Below are positions 24,362 to 34,256 of a stretch of DNA of 64,000 bases, piece after piece. Numbering within the stretch: position 1 is the stretch's first letter; each line of letters opens with the position of its first letter. A program made the position numbers and the translations under genes. The stretch lies in contig JAFQTX010000025.1 of assembly GCA_017408825.1 (NCBI GenBank), positions 55,060-119,059 on the forward strand. Reading direction: 5' to 3'. Source of the DNA: Alistipes sp. (GTDB lineage Bacteria; Bacteroidota; Bacteroidia; Bacteroidales; Rikenellaceae). The notes beneath the pieces are model-generated. The model ran no database searches and was not told where the DNA came from. It was given only the letters and a program-made list of their open reading frames with translations.

Positions 24362-26302
24362 TTATTCTCTTGTGTTTTGCTCAGTAATCTCAAGTTCGTA
24401 CGACGACTTCTCCCACTCGTGCATCAGATGGTCGTACTGCTGTTTCAGTGCGTCGTACTTGGCGTAGTCCTCGGCGTTATACTCCGTCGCCACGGCAAAG
24501 CGTTTGTCGAAGTCGGCGATCTTGCTCTCCACCTCTGCCAGCTCTTGCTCGATGCTCTCTACTGCCTTACGTAGTTTGCGCAGTAGCTTCTCCTGCTCCT
24601 TACGTTGCTCGTAGGTGAGCTTGCCTACGTTAGGGGTATCTATGCTCTTTTCGGAAGTTGTGCGATCCTTGCGCTCGATCTCTTGTAGCGACTCTATCTT
24701 ACGCTTCTCGAGGAAGTACCATATGTCGCCAAGATACTCTCTTACGCCACCATCTCTAAACTCATAGATGCGATCTACAAGGCCGTCGAGAAACTCTCTG
24801 TCGTGAGATACTACTACTACGGTGCCGTCGTACTTTTGAAGTGCGTTTTTGAGGATATCCTTCGAGCGCATATCCATATGGTTTGTTGGCTCATCAAGGA
24901 TGAGTAGGTTGTAGGGCTCAAGCATCAGGCGTGCCATCGCCAGACGCGAACGTTCACCTCCCGAAAGCACCTTGACCTTTTTGTCGATATCCTCGCCTCG
25001 GAATAGAAATGCTCCGAGTATATCTCTGAGGCGTGTGCGTATATCACCCACAGCAACCTTGTCGAGGGTGTCGAACACGGTGAACTCGCCATCCATTAAG
25101 TCGTCTTGGTTCTGTGCGTAGTAGCCAATATTAACATTAGCTCCGAGCTTTATCTCTCCCTCCGTTGCCTCGAGCTCGCCGTTGAGCAGTCGTGCAAAGG
25201 TGGTCTTGCCCTCACCATTGCGCCCCACAAGAGCAATCTTCTGTCCTCGCTCTATGGTAAACTCAGCGCCCGAGAATATGCGCTTGGCGTCGAAGGCCTT
25301 GCCCACGCCCTTAATGTCGGCAACGATCTGTCCCGAGCGGGGTGCTGGTGGGAACTTGATGTTGAGGCGTGATAGATCCTCCTCATCTACCTCGATGCGC
25401 TCGATCTTCTCGAGCTGCTTGATACGTGATTGTACTTGGTTGCTCTTCGTGGGCTTGTAGCGGAACTTCTCGATAAACTCCTCAGTCTTTTCGATTAGTC
25501 GTTGCTGATTTTCGTAGGCAGCCATCTGCTGCTGGCGACGCTCGGTGCGTAGCTCCACAAACTTTGAGTAGGGTACTTTGTAGTCGTAAACCTTGCCTAA
25601 GGATAGCTCTATGGTGCGTGTTGTCACGTTGTCGAGAAATGCCCTATCGTGCGATATTAGTAGTACTGCACCGTTGTAGTTGCGCAGGTACTCCTCGAGC
25701 CACTGAATACTCTCGATGTCGAGGTGGTTGGTAGGCTCATCAAGGAGAAATATCGAGGGGCGACGCAAGAGCAACTTTGCCAGCTCGATACGCATACGCC
25801 AGCCTCCCGAAAACTCACGTGTGGGGCGCTCAAAATCGCTACGCTTAAATCCAAGTCCGAGCAGTGTACGCTCGATGTCGGCCTCGCGAGTATCGCCGCC
25901 GAGTATATGGTAGCGGTCGTTAGCCTCGTTGAGACGGTGTATAAGTTCGGCGTAGGATTCGCTCTCGTAGTCGGTACGTGAGGCTATCTCTACGGTAAGT
26001 CGCTCGATGTCGGCTTCGATGCATAGTACCTCGTCAAAGGCCTTGGCGGTCTCGGCAACAAGCGATGTGGTGTCGGCCACACGCATCTGCTGTGGAAGGT
26101 AGCCTATCGTGCACTCGCCATTTATGGTCACAGCACCCTCGGTGGGCTGCTGCTCGCCTGTGATTACACGTAGTAGGGTGGTCTTGCCTGCACCATTGCG
26201 CCCCACAAGGCCTATACGATCCTTGGGGTTGATCATAAACGAGATGCCGTCAAATAGTGTCCAGCCGCCGTAGCTTATAGTGAGGTTATCGAGCGAAATC
26301 AT
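24362..26302 (-). CDS. ABC-F family ATPase
   Basis: A 646-residue soluble protein with two ABC ATPase domains and no membrane part. Walker A motifs are GRNGAGKTTL (about 36) and GRNGEGKTTF (about 357); signature motifs are REFSGGWRM and LSGGERSRL; Walker B LLDEPTNHLD and ILDEPTNHMD. A charged linker lies between the domains and a coiled-coil C-terminal extension of about 100 residues ends the chain, as in Uup-like members. ABC-F proteins bind the ribosomal E site or aid recombination-related processes; which subgroup this is cannot be settled here. It starts 6 nt after rpe. Confidence 0.92.
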   Translation of the reverse strand: MISLDNLTISYGGWTLFDGISFMINPKDRIGLVGRNGAGKTTLLRVITGEQQPTEGAVTINGECTIGYLPQQMRVADTTSLVAETAKAFDEVLCIEADIERLTVEIASRTDYESESYAELIHRLNEANDRYHILGGDTREADIERTLLGLGFKRSDFERPTREFSGGWRMRIELAKLLLRRPSIFLLDEPTNHLDIESIQWLEEYLRNYNGAVLLISHDRAFLDNVTTRTIELSLGKVYDYKVPYSKFVELRTERRQQQMAAYENQQRLIEKTEEFIEKFRYKPTKSNQVQSRIKQLEKIERIEVDEEDLSRLNIKFPPAPRSGQIVADIKGVGKAFDAKRIFSGAEFTIERGQKIALVGRNGEGKTTFARLLNGELEATEGEIKLGANVNIGYYAQNQDDLMDGEFTVFDTLDKVAVGDIRTRLRDILGAFLFRGEDIDKKVKVLSGGERSRLAMARLMLEPYNLLILDEPTNHMDMRSKDILKNALQKYDGTVVVVSHDREFLDGLVDRIYEFRDGGVREYLGDIWYFLEKRKIESLQEIERKDRTTSEKSIDTPNVGKLTYEQRKEQEKLLRKLRKAVESIEQELAEVESKIADFDKRFAVATEYNAEDYAKYDALKQQYDHLMHEWEKSSYELEITEQNTRE

Positions 26303-26308
26303 ATCTTG

Positions 26309-26962
26309 TTACGAGTTAATCATATCAATGATGGCCTGCTCGGGGTTCTCAGCGCCAAATACCGAACTGCCAGCAACCAACGCCTCAGCGCCAGCATCGA
26401 AGAGTAGACGTGAGTTGGCTGCCGAGATGCCTCCATCCACCTCGATGATGAGCTCAGAGAGGCCAAGCTCCTGCTTCTTGGTGTTGAGATACTCGCACTT
26501 GGCAATCGACGATGGCATAAACTTCTGGCCACCGAAGCCAGGCTCTACGCTCATCACAAGGATAAGGTCGAGCTGGTCGAGCCACCTATCCAAAACCTCG
26601 GGCTCGGTACCAGGCTTAATCGAGATACCCACCTTAGCACCCGCCTTGCGGATAAGGTCGATGCACTCCTGGATACTCTCTGTTGCCTCGTAGTGGAACG
26701 TAACATAGTCCGCCCCAGCCTCCACGAAGCGAGTTACGTACTTCTCGGGAGCGGTAATCATAAGATGCACGTCGAGAACCTTGGTAGTGCCCTTGCGTAG
26801 TGGCTTCATAAGTGGAAAACCGAATGAGATGTTGGGGACAAATACGCCATCCATAACATCTACGTGTACCCACTCAGCCTCTGAACGCTGAAGCATCTCC
26901 ATATCGTGATTAAGGTTACCGAAGTCGGCAGAGAGCACCGACGGAGCAATGATTCGTCTCAT
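26309..26962 (-). CDS. rpe: Ribulose-phosphate 3-epimerase
   Basis: A 217-residue TIM-barrel enzyme interconverting ribulose 5-phosphate and xylulose 5-phosphate. Family blocks are APSVLSADFGNL, HVDVMDGVFVPNISFG with the metal-binding His and catalytic Asp, HLMITAPE, MSVEPGFGGQKF and IEVDGGIS. First gene of the operon rpe, ABC-F, rlmB and ygjP-like, all within 6 nt of each other or overlapping. Confidence 0.96.
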   Translation of the reverse strand: MRRIIAPSVLSADFGNLNHDMEMLQRSEAEWVHVDVMDGVFVPNISFGFPLMKPLRKGTTKVLDVHLMITAPEKYVTRFVEAGADYVTFHYEATESIQECIDLIRKAGAKVGISIKPGTEPEVLDRWLDQLDLILVMSVEPGFGGQKFMPSSIAKCEYLNTKKQELGLSELIIEVDGGISAANSRLLFDAGAEALVAGSSVFGAENPEQAIIDMINS

Positions 26963-27076
26963 TTTAAGTATAGTGTTTTTAAGGTTATTTGCTTATTGCC
27001 GTTAGGTCAGTTCATATCAAAGCACAAATTTAAGCAAAATGTTTTGATTTTGCGCACTATTCTTCGAATAGTTTTG

Positions 27077-27084
27077 TATCTTTG
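27077..27084 (+). promoter_or_regulatory. -7 element for rmuC
   Basis: TATCTTTG ends at 27084, 26 nt before the ATG at 27111. It overlaps the in-frame GTG at 27084, which rules that codon out as the start. Confidence 0.55.
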
Positions 27085-27110
27085 TGCATATAACAACCCA
27101 TATTTCGACT

Positions 27111-28406
27111 ATGACTACCATTTCGATTATACTCCTTGTGCTGATTGTGTTGCTCGTTGCTATACTTGTGGTACTTGCTATCGGGCAGCGTAACAATGGC
27201 TTAATGCATCGACGTGAACTTGAAGAGCGTGATGGCGAACTTGCCGCACTACGCACTCGACTCTCTGACTCGGAGCGGGAGCTCACCGAGGAGCGTATTC
27301 GCCACGTGCGCACAACGAGTGAGCGTGATGCCCTCAGTCAGAGCATCGAGGATATGCGTCGTGACCGTGAGCAGAGCGACAAGCAACTTAAGAGCGAGTT
27401 TCGAAATCTCGCTCAGGAGATCCTCACCGAGCACCAAAACAACCTGCGTCAGACAAATCGTGACTCGATAGACCTGCTGTTAAAGCCGTTTAAGGATAAT
27501 ATTACAGAGTTCAGAGAGCGTGTGGAGCGCATCTATGCTCACGAGAACGAGCAGCGTGGAGCGCTTAAGAACGAGCTCGATAACCTCATTAAGCTCAATC
27601 AGCAGATGACCTCGTCGGCGGCAAATCTTACAGATGCGCTTAAGGGTAACTCTAAGGTGCAGGGCGACTGGGGCGAAGCCTATCTCGAAACTATCCTTGA
27701 GAGCACCGGTCTGGTGCGTGGTGTGCACTACCACGTGCAGCAGAACCTCAAGGACGAGAGTGGTGCTAACCTCCGTCCCGATGTGGTGTTGTCGCTGCCC
27801 GAGGAGCGTCGCATAATCATCGACTCTAAGGTGTCGCTTACGGCCTATGTGCGCTTTACTGAGGCTGAGAGTGAGGCCGAGCGCCGTCAGGCTATGGCCG
27901 AGCACGTGCAATCTGTGCGCAAGCACGTGCAGGAACTCGCCTCGAAGGGATATGAACGCCTCGTTGCCTCACCCGATTTTGTGGTGATGTTCATCCCCAC
28001 GGAGCCCGCATTCCTTGAGGCTTTGAAGGCCGATAGCGATATTTGGGCTGATGCCTATGCACGTAAGGTTATAATCTCGTCACCAACAAACCTCTTTGCT
28101 CTGCTTAAGATGGTTGCCGATATGTGGCGTCGTGACGCTCAGAATAAGAATCAGGCTGAGATTATCGAGAAGGCGACAAAACTCTACGAGCAACTCGTTG
28201 TGTTTAGCGAACAACTTGAGGGTGTCGGCTCGGCACTTGATACGGCAAAGAGTCGCTATGATGAGGCCTACAAGCGTTTGCACACGGGTAATAATAATAT
28301 TGTGCGTCTGGGTGAGCGTCTTAAGAAATTGGGCCTTCCTACCAAGAAACAGCAGTCGGCACGCAGCCTTGCCGCCGCAGATGTGGCTTCGGAGGATGAG
28401 GAGTAA
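27111..28406 (+). CDS. rmuC: DNA recombination protein RmuC
   Basis: A 431-residue protein with one N-terminal membrane segment (IILLVLIVLLVAILVVLAI), a long coiled coil (about 30-190) rich in Glu and Arg, and the RmuC nuclease-like domain (about 210-380): QGDWGEAYLE, RPDVVLSLPEERRIIIDSK in blocks, and VVMFIPTEPAF. RmuC limits recombination between inverted repeats in E. coli; the nuclease fold resembles restriction enzymes with the Asp and Lys of the IDSK motif. In this window, notable for inverted repeats, that role is of interest, though RmuC is widespread. It ends at a strong terminator. Confidence 0.92.
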   Translation: MTTISIILLVLIVLLVAILVVLAIGQRNNGLMHRRELEERDGELAALRTRLSDSERELTEERIRHVRTTSERDALSQSIEDMRRDREQSDKQLKSEFRNLAQEILTEHQNNLRQTNRDSIDLLLKPFKDNITEFRERVERIYAHENEQRGALKNELDNLIKLNQQMTSSAANLTDALKGNSKVQGDWGEAYLETILESTGLVRGVHYHVQQNLKDESGANLRPDVVLSLPEERRIIIDSKVSLTAYVRFTEAESEAERRQAMAEHVQSVRKHVQELASKGYERLVASPDFVVMFIPTEPAFLEALKADSDIWADAYARKVIISSPTNLFALLKMVADMWRRDAQNKNQAEIIEKATKLYEQLVVFSEQLEGVGSALDTAKSRYDEAYKRLHTGNNNIVRLGERLKKLGLPTKKQQSARSLAAADVASEDEE

Positions 28407-28422
28407 CAAACAACCATAACAA

Positions 28423-28459
28423 AATGGGGATGACTAATTTGGGTTTAGTCATCCCCATT
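28423..28459. terminator. GGGGATGAC-family terminator
   Basis: AATGGGGATGACTAA (28423-28437) pairs with TTAGTCATCCCCATT, a 15-bp perfect stem with a 7-nt loop, followed by GCTTTTCTT. Placed between convergent rmuC and the DUF2461 gene. The stem is identical to that at 50087. Confidence 0.85.
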
Positions 28460-28502
28460 GCTTTTCTTAGATTTTTTCCGTTGCATTGTAGAGTATCTTC
28501 AC

Positions 28503-29234
28503 TTAGCGTTCGTCACGTGTCGAACGCTTTATAGGGCGCAGAGCGTGGCCTACGGGTAGTGGAACTTCGTTGCGATACCTATCGACAATGCTATTTATAA
28601 ACTCCACAAATGGCATACATCGCTGAAACTCAGCCGCAGTGGCCGCTATCCAGTTATCCTGCCTAAACCAGCTTGTGTCGAGGCGTTTTATCAGGATTAG
28701 ATCACGCTGACGCATATATGTGTGAAACCTATAATCGCTATCGACAAACTCCGAGGGTAGTCGCTTCATCACGTTTCGAGTGTAGAGCTCAAACTTGCTT
28801 TTGCGTATTAGGCTTACTATGTGTTCGCCACGTGTCGTAAACTCTCGACGTAAGTAATCCATAAGCTCCTTGTTGGGGTTGTAGATGCCCACAGCAAGAA
28901 ACGACCCGCCGCTTGATGATGGCTCGGGCGATATTTGGTAGTAGTAGCTGGCATAACCGCTATACTTACCCTCACGTGTGAAGCTGCCACTGAAGAAGTC
29001 GTTGTACCTACGCTCGCTGATCTTTAGCTTACGATCGTTAATAAGGCTAAAGCTGCAATCGTCGATCTGAAGCTCCTTGATCGAGGGGTCGAACTTACCT
29101 ATCTGCTCGATAAGTAGCTCGATATACTTAGCGTTGCGATTAAAGGCCTTTGAATACTCCTTGGTGTGAGCCAAATACCACTCGAGAGTGTCGTTGAGGT
29201 GTATGTCACGCAAAAATGGTAGGATTACATCCAT
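28503..29234 (-). CDS. DUF2461 family protein
   Basis: A 243-residue protein matching the layout of DUF2461 (TIGR02453): a start of the type FL..L..N...EW (FLRDIHLNDTLEWYLAHTKEY), then FDPSIKEL, a YYYQISPE segment followed by GGSFLAVGIYNP, and a C-terminal Arg-rich tail. The usual R-D-x-R-F-S-K-D-K block is replaced by LINDRKLKISERRY, so it is a divergent member. No biochemical role is established for the family. The gene is alone between rmuC and the glyA terminator. Confidence 0.65.
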   Translation of the reverse strand: MDVILPFLRDIHLNDTLEWYLAHTKEYSKAFNRNAKYIELLIEQIGKFDPSIKELQIDDCSFSLINDRKLKISERRYNDFFSGSFTREGKYSGYASYYYQISPEPSSSGGSFLAVGIYNPNKELMDYLRREFTTRGEHIVSLIRKSKFELYTRNVMKRLPSEFVDSDYRFHTYMRQRDLILIKRLDTSWFRQDNWIAATAAEFQRCMPFVEFINSIVDRYRNEVPLPVGHALRPIKRSTRDER

Positions 29235-29249
29235 CGGTGTAAAATTAAA

Positions 29250-29278
29250 GGGCTGCCTAAAAGCTACTTAGACAGCCC
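29250..29278 (-). terminator. Terminator of glyA
   Basis: GGGCTGCCTAA (29250-29260) pairs with TTAGACAGCCC (29268-29278) with one mismatch, 20 nt after the glyA stop and followed on the minus strand by TTTAATTTT. Confidence 0.75.
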
Positions 29279-29298
29279 AATGTTGTAATAGATATAGG

Positions 29299-30579
29299 CT
29301 ACCAAGCGAACAATGGATACTCGTTCATCATGGCATTTACATCCTTGCGTACTGCTGCGATATTCTCCTCATTCTCAGGGTCAGAGAGTACTCTGTCGAT
29401 GAGCTCAGCGATGTAATCCATCTTATCCTCCTTGACACCACGTGTGGTGATTGCTGGAGTACCAAAGCGTAAGCCCGAGGTGGTAAATGGAGTACGTGAG
29501 TCGAATGGTACCATATTCTTATTTGTGGTGATGTCGGCAGCCACCAAGCACTTCTCTGCGAGCTTACCAGTAAGCTCTGGGAACTTAGTGCGGAGGTCTA
29601 CGAGCATAAGGTGGTTATCAGTACCGCCCGACACAATCTTGTAGCCACGCTTGGTGAGTGCCTCGGCCAATGCCTGTGAGTTCTTAACCACCTGCTTCTG
29701 ATACTCCTTATACTCTGGTGTGAGTGCCTCGCCGAAGGCCACAGCCTTAGCAGCAATAACGTGCTCGAGTGGACCACCCTGGATGCCTGGGAACACTGCA
29801 GAGTTGAGTATCTGCGACATCTTCTTCACTACGCCCTTAGGAGTTGTGTAGCCCCAAGGATTGTCGAAGTCCTTGCCCATAAGGATGATACCACCACGAG
29901 GACCACGCAAGGTCTTGTGTGTTGTCGATGTCACGATGTGAGCATACTCCACTGGGTTGTTCAATAAACCTGCGGCGATAAGACCTGCTGTGTGAGCCAT
30001 ATCTACGAGCAACAAAGCGCCCACCTTATCGGCGATCTCACGCATACGCTTGTAGTCCCACTCACGTGAGAATGCCGAAGCACCACCCACGATAAGCTTT
30101 GGCTTGTGCTCCAAAGCAAGACGCTCCATCTCATCGTAGTCAATATTGCCTGTCTGCTCCGAGAGTTTGTAGCCTACGGCGTTGAAATACATACCCGACA
30201 TATTCACTGGCGAACCGTGTGAGAGGTGGCCACCGTGTGACAGGTCAAGTCCCATAAAGGTGTCACCTGGCTTTAGGCAAGCGAAGAATACTGCCATATT
30301 AGCCTGTGCACCAGAGTGAGGCTGCACGTTGGCATACTCTGCGCCATAGAGCTTGCAGATACGCTCGATAGCAAGGTTCTCGATCTTATCAACAACCTCG
30401 CAACCACCGTAGTAGCGTGCTGCAGGGTAACCCTCAGCATACTTGTTGGTACATACCGAGCCCATAGCTGCCATTACCTGGTCGCTAACGAAGTTCTCCG
30501 ATGCGATGAGCTCAATGCCCTTAGTCTGACGTGAACGCTCCTCGGCGATCAAATCAAAAATCTGTGTGTCTTTGTTCAT
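29299..30579 (-). CDS. glyA: Serine hydroxymethyltransferase
   Basis: A 426-residue PLP enzyme making glycine and 5,10-methylene-THF from serine, the main one-carbon source. N-terminal [50 protein letters not shown] and the PLP lysine in [15 protein letters not shown] are all standard. Length is normal. Single-gene transcript with its own promoter and terminator. Confidence 0.97.
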   Translation of the reverse strand: MNKDTQIFDLIAEERSRQTKGIELIASENFVSDQVMAAMGSVCTNKYAEGYPAARYYGGCEVVDKIENLAIERICKLYGAEYANVQPHSGAQANMAVFFACLKPGDTFMGLDLSHGGHLSHGSPVNMSGMYFNAVGYKLSEQTGNIDYDEMERLALEHKPKLIVGGASAFSREWDYKRMREIADKVGALLLVDMAHTAGLIAAGLLNNPVEYAHIVTSTTHKTLRGPRGGIILMGKDFDNPWGYTTPKGVVKKMSQILNSAVFPGIQGGPLEHVIAAKAVAFGEALTPEYKEYQKQVVKNSQALAEALTKRGYKIVSGGTDNHLMLVDLRTKFPELTGKLAEKCLVAADITTNKNMVPFDSRTPFTTSGLRFGTPAITTRGVKEDKMDYIAELIDRVLSDPENEENIAAVRKDVNAMMNEYPLFAW

Positions 30580-30621
30580 TTTAGTTATAGTATAGTTGTC
30601 AAATTATCTTTTTGCGACTAG

Positions 30622-30652
30622 CAAAGTTATAAAAATTATTTTTATAAAACAA
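30622..30652 (-). promoter_or_regulatory. Promoter of glyA
   Basis: TTG (30650-30652, minus strand), 20 nt spacer made only of A and T, then TAACTTTG (30622-30629), 42 nt upstream of the start. Confidence 0.65.
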
Positions 30653-30711
30653 CACTTAGGGACTTTTGCACTAAAAATCCTGAAGAGTAACGAAATCTCA
30701 ATTCTTTTTCG

Positions 30712-30806
30712 TATCTTTGCCACCCTATAATGGATCTTCCGTAATAGCCTTATTACAATAAAGAACCTATTGCGTGATGTTATCCTAACCCTTTTTTGTA
30801 CCTTTG
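30712..30806 (+). promoter_or_regulatory. Two -7 elements ahead of dnaG
   Basis: TATCTTTG at 30712-30719 and TACCTTTG at 30799-30806 both match the -7 consensus. The second ends only 6 nt before the dnaG ATG at 30813, so its transcript would begin at or within a few bases of the start codon. No convincing -33 partner for either. Confidence 0.45.
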
Positions 30807-30812
30807 TACAAT

Positions 30813-32810
30813 ATGATTGATAGAGAGACCATTGACCGAATATTTGCGGCAGTAAACATTGTCGATGTTGTTGGCGACTACGTCACGCTCAAGCGTCGTG
30901 GCGCAAACTACCAGGCGTGCTGTCCATTCCACCAGGAGAAGACCCCATCGTTTGTGGTCTCGCCTGCACGTGGTATATACAAGTGTTTCGGCTGTGGAAA
31001 GGCGGGAAATGCCGTAAACTTTATCATGGAGAGCGAGAGTGTATCATACCCCGAGGCACTGAAGATACTCGCCAAGCGCTATGGTATTGAGGTGCGTGAG
31101 GAGGCTATGACCGAGGAGGATATCGCTCGTAACAACAATCGTGAGAGTATGTTCGCACTCAACCAATGGGCTGCCGACTACTTTCAGCGATATATGTACT
31201 CCGAGGATGAGGGTCGCAGCGTGGCACTCACCTATTTCTCATCGCATAGAGGCTTCAGCGAGGCTACAATACGCAAGTTTGGTCTCGGCTTCTGCCCCTC
31301 GAGTGGTCATCGCTTCTCGGACGATGCTCGCTCGGCAGGCTACAAGGAGGAGTTTCTGCTCTCGACAGGCCTGAGCATTAAGCGTGAGTCGGATGGTACG
31401 CTGCGTGATAGGTTCTACGATCGTGTGATATTCCCAGTGCATAACGTGTCGGGACGTGTGGTGGCCTTTGGTGGTCGTACGCTGCGCACCGATAAGAAGG
31501 TTGCCAAATATCAAAACTCTCCCGAGAGCGAGATATACTCTAAGAGTCGTGAGCTCTATGGCCTCTTCTTTGCTAAGAAGGCTATTCAGCAGGAGGACCT
31601 TGTGATTATGGTTGAGGGCTATGCCGACGTTATCTCGATGCACCAGTCGGGTGTCGAGAATGTTGTAGCCTCGTCGGGTACGTCACTCACCGAGGAGCAG
31701 ATACGCCTCGTAGGTCGCTTCACACGCAATATCACGTTGATGTACGATGGCGATAAGGCGGGTGTTAAGGCGGCGTTGCGTGGTGTGGATCTCATCCTCA
31801 AGGAGGATATGAATGTGCGCATCGTGCTTCTTCCCGAGGAGCACGACCCCGATACCTTTGCTCGAGAGCATACTTCAGAGGAGTTACGTCGCTATATCGC
31901 CGAGGAGTCGCAGGACTTCCTTGCCTTCAAGGCACGACTGCTACTCGACGATGTGAAGGACCCAACGCAACGCTCAGAGGCCATACGTGCTATGGTTGAG
32001 AGCATTGCGCTTATCCCAGATAATATCCGTCGTCAGGAGTATGTTAAGTATTGCGCCGAGATTATGCAGGTGTCGGCCGATATGCTTAACAATGAGGTGG
32101 TGCGTACTCGTACTGGACGTAACAATCGTGAGGCTCAAGAGTTTATACGTCGCCAGCAGGCGCAGCAGTATCAGCAACAACAGGTTGAAACTATACCAGG
32201 CACACCCACGCCACGTGGTGATAAGCCAGCCAGTGGTGCTTCGATGGGTACAACGATGGAGACTCTCGAGCGTGAGATAGTGAAGTATCTCTTGAAGTAT
32301 GGTCACCTGAGCTTCACGCTTCTCGACGAAGAGACTAAGGAGTATTACGACTACAACGTGGCTGAGCATATCTTCTCGGAGCTCGATACCGACGACATAC
32401 GCTTGGTATACCCTGTGTATAGCACCATATACAACCTCTATCACTCGGAGTATGACCGCCTTGGCGAGGGTGTCGAGGTCGATGTGCACCAGTTTGTAAA
32501 CCACTTTGACCCTGCTGTGTCGCAACTTGCTGTCGATCTGCTTACCTCGGACGATAACTATGTTATCAGCCGTATATGGGAGCAGAAAGATGTGCACACC
32601 GAGAGTGTTCAGGAGCAGCTTGCTGATGGTGTGCCCTCGGTGGTGGCGCTATATAAGTGGCGCATTGTGGATGAGAAGGTTGCCGAGCTGCGTAAACGTC
32701 TTAAGTCGCCCGATCTTAGCGAGGAGGAGATGTCGAACATTATGGCTGCGCTGAGCAAGTATAACGCCGTGCGCACGGCCATTGCTAATGTGACAAACCG
32801 CCTGATTTAG
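30813..32810 (+). CDS. dnaG: DNA primase
   Basis: A 665-residue DnaG that makes RNA primers for replication. The N-terminal CHC2 zinc domain has CCPFHQEKTPSF and CFGCGKAGNAV; the TOPRIM catalytic core has VEGYADVISMHQ with the metal-binding Glu, and MYDGDKAGVKAA with the paired Asp. A Gln-rich linker (RRQQAQQYQQQQ, about 450) leads into the C-terminal helicase-interaction region. I reject an upstream in-frame TTG because it lies inside a promoter-like element. The chain is slightly longer than E. coli DnaG, as usual in Bacteroidota. Confidence 0.96.
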   Translation: MIDRETIDRIFAAVNIVDVVGDYVTLKRRGANYQACCPFHQEKTPSFVVSPARGIYKCFGCGKAGNAVNFIMESESVSYPEALKILAKRYGIEVREEAMTEEDIARNNNRESMFALNQWAADYFQRYMYSEDEGRSVALTYFSSHRGFSEATIRKFGLGFCPSSGHRFSDDARSAGYKEEFLLSTGLSIKRESDGTLRDRFYDRVIFPVHNVSGRVVAFGGRTLRTDKKVAKYQNSPESEIYSKSRELYGLFFAKKAIQQEDLVIMVEGYADVISMHQSGVENVVASSGTSLTEEQIRLVGRFTRNITLMYDGDKAGVKAALRGVDLILKEDMNVRIVLLPEEHDPDTFAREHTSEELRRYIAEESQDFLAFKARLLLDDVKDPTQRSEAIRAMVESIALIPDNIRRQEYVKYCAEIMQVSADMLNNEVVRTRTGRNNREAQEFIRRQQAQQYQQQQVETIPGTPTPRGDKPASGASMGTTMETLEREIVKYLLKYGHLSFTLLDEETKEYYDYNVAEHIFSELDTDDIRLVYPVYSTIYNLYHSEYDRLGEGVEVDVHQFVNHFDPAVSQLAVDLLTSDDNYVISRIWEQKDVHTESVQEQLADGVPSVVALYKWRIVDEKVAELRKRLKSPDLSEEEMSNIMAALSKYNAVRTAIANVTNRLI

Positions 32811-32913
32811 CAAAAAGAGGGTGTCCGGCTATCTACGTATCACTACGCAGATGGTGTGCAAACAGAAAATAAACTAAAGATGTGTAAAACATATCAAAGA
32901 TAAAAGAATTAGT

Positions 32914-32921
32914 TACCTTTG
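32914..32921 (+). promoter_or_regulatory. -7 element for smpB-tsaB
   Basis: TACCTTTG, 66 nt before the smpB start. The 177-nt gap after dnaG also has a small hairpin (ATCTACGTA ... TACGCAGAT near 32831) but no T-run, so a terminator is not certain. Confidence 0.45.
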
Positions 32922-32987
32922 CCGAACACCCACCTCGAGAGTGGCAAATCACGTGCCGAGACCTGGGTGTAACCAATAAATATAGCT

Positions 32988-33449
32988 ATGGCAGACTATA
33001 AAAATATAAATATACGTAACAAGCGTGCTACCTTCGACTACGAGATCTTGGAGGAGTATATTGCGGGTATCGTGCTCTATGGCACTGAGATTAAGTCTTT
33101 GCGTCTGGGCAAAGCCTCGCTCGTGGACTCGTACTGCTACTTCGAGCGTGGCGAGCTGTGGATACGTAACGTAAACATTGCCGAGTACACGTGGGGTACG
33201 TGCAACAACCACGTGCCTAAGCGTGATCGTAAGCTGCTGCTTAACCGTAAGGAGCTTGTAAAACTTCAGCGCTCGTTGCAGGATCGTGGACTCACTGTTG
33301 TGGGCCTGCGCCTGTTCATCAACGACCGTGGCTTGGCTAAGGTGGCAATAGGCCTTGCCCGTGGCCGTAAGGCTTACGACAAACGTGAGTACATCAAGGA
33401 GAACGATGCAAAGCGTGAGATGGATAAGGCGATGAAGAATAACCGTTGA
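32988..33449 (+). CDS. smpB: SsrA-binding protein SmpB
   Basis: A 153-residue SmpB, partner of tmRNA in rescue of stalled ribosomes. Family blocks: [39 protein letters not shown], and [18 protein letters not shown]. The basic C-terminal tail ([13 protein letters not shown]) that enters the mRNA channel is present. The ssrA gene is not in the window. tsaB follows after 13 nt. Confidence 0.96.
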   Translation: MADYKNINIRNKRATFDYEILEEYIAGIVLYGTEIKSLRLGKASLVDSYCYFERGELWIRNVNIAEYTWGTCNNHVPKRDRKLLLNRKELVKLQRSLQDRGLTVVGLRLFINDRGLAKVAIGLARGRKAYDKREYIKENDAKREMDKAMKNNR

Positions 33450-33462
33450 TAACCAATCTATT

Positions 33463-34173
33463 ATGGCACTTATATTATCTATCGAGACAGGTACAGATGT
33501 ATGCTCCGTGGCTCTTGCCAACGATGGTGAGCTTTTGGCGCTTCGTGAGAGCGACGAGGGGCGTGACCACGCTAAGAAGGTGGCGATGTTTGTCGATGAA
33601 CTACTCCGTGAGACGGGTGTTCAACCCGCCGACCTTGATGCTATTGCTGTGGGTAAAGGCCCTGGCTCGTACACCGGTTTGCGCATAGGCGTATCGTTTG
33701 CTAAGGGTATGTGCTATGCCCTTGACATTCCGCTTATTGCCGTAGGATCGCTCGATGCTCTTACTGAGGTTGCTCGTGAGGATTTCGACGCAGGTATTCT
33801 CGATGTAGAGGACGATGAGTGGGGTAGTGCCCGTCTCTGTCCTATGGTCGATGCACGACGTATGGAGGTCTACACACAGATTTTTAACACTTCGGGTGAG
33901 GCGCTCTCAGATGTTGTTGCCGAGGTTGTCACCGAGGATAGCTTTGCCCAGTGGCGTTCGGAGGGTAAGTTTGTGATTTTTGGTAATGGATCTGCCAAGT
34001 GTGCCGAGACTCTTGGCGATGCTATTCAGGTTAGTGTTGCACCATCGGCACGTGGTCTTGTGCGTCTTGCCGAGGAGGCCTTCAATGCTGGTTGCTTTGA
34101 GGATATTGCCTACTTCGAACCATTTTATCTTAAGGAGTTTCTTGTTATTCCCTCAAAGAAAAAACTACTGTAA
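33463..34173 (+). CDS. tsaB: tRNA threonylcarbamoyladenosine protein TsaB
   Basis: A 236-residue ASKHA-fold protein, a non-catalytic partner of TsaD in making t6A37 in tRNAs that read ANN codons. It starts ILSIETGTDVCSVALA and has the family motif GKGPGSYTGLRIGVSFAKG, then ARRMEVYTQIF. Compared with E. coli TsaB there is a short acidic insertion (DVEDDEWG, about 111-118). It shares an operon with smpB and ends near the terminator at 34212. Confidence 0.93.
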   Translation: MALILSIETGTDVCSVALANDGELLALRESDEGRDHAKKVAMFVDELLRETGVQPADLDAIAVGKGPGSYTGLRIGVSFAKGMCYALDIPLIAVGSLDALTEVAREDFDAGILDVEDDEWGSARLCPMVDARRMEVYTQIFNTSGEALSDVVAEVVTEDSFAQWRSEGKFVIFGNGSAKCAETLGDAIQVSVAPSARGLVRLAEEAFNAGCFEDIAYFEPFYLKEFLVIPSKKKLL

Positions 34174-34211
34174 TTTGTTGTGATAAGGGGCAATTTATGA
34201 CCTCTCAATCT

Positions 34212-34256
34212 AAAGGACGAATGGGAAATACGCATAGTATGTCCCATCCGTCCTTT
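34212..34256. terminator. Bidirectional terminator, tsaB/recN
   Basis: AAAGGACG with CGTCCTTT closes a longer stem that also pairs ATGGG with CCCAT, between convergent tsaB and recN, with a T-rich tail on the plus strand. The following 34320-34406 is a strongly pyrimidine-rich strand with no gene. Confidence 0.75.

Noticed and set aside
32811-32987. tmRNA gene next to smpB
   Set aside because: The gap is only 177 nt, and neither the tRNA-like ends nor a tag reading frame can be seen.
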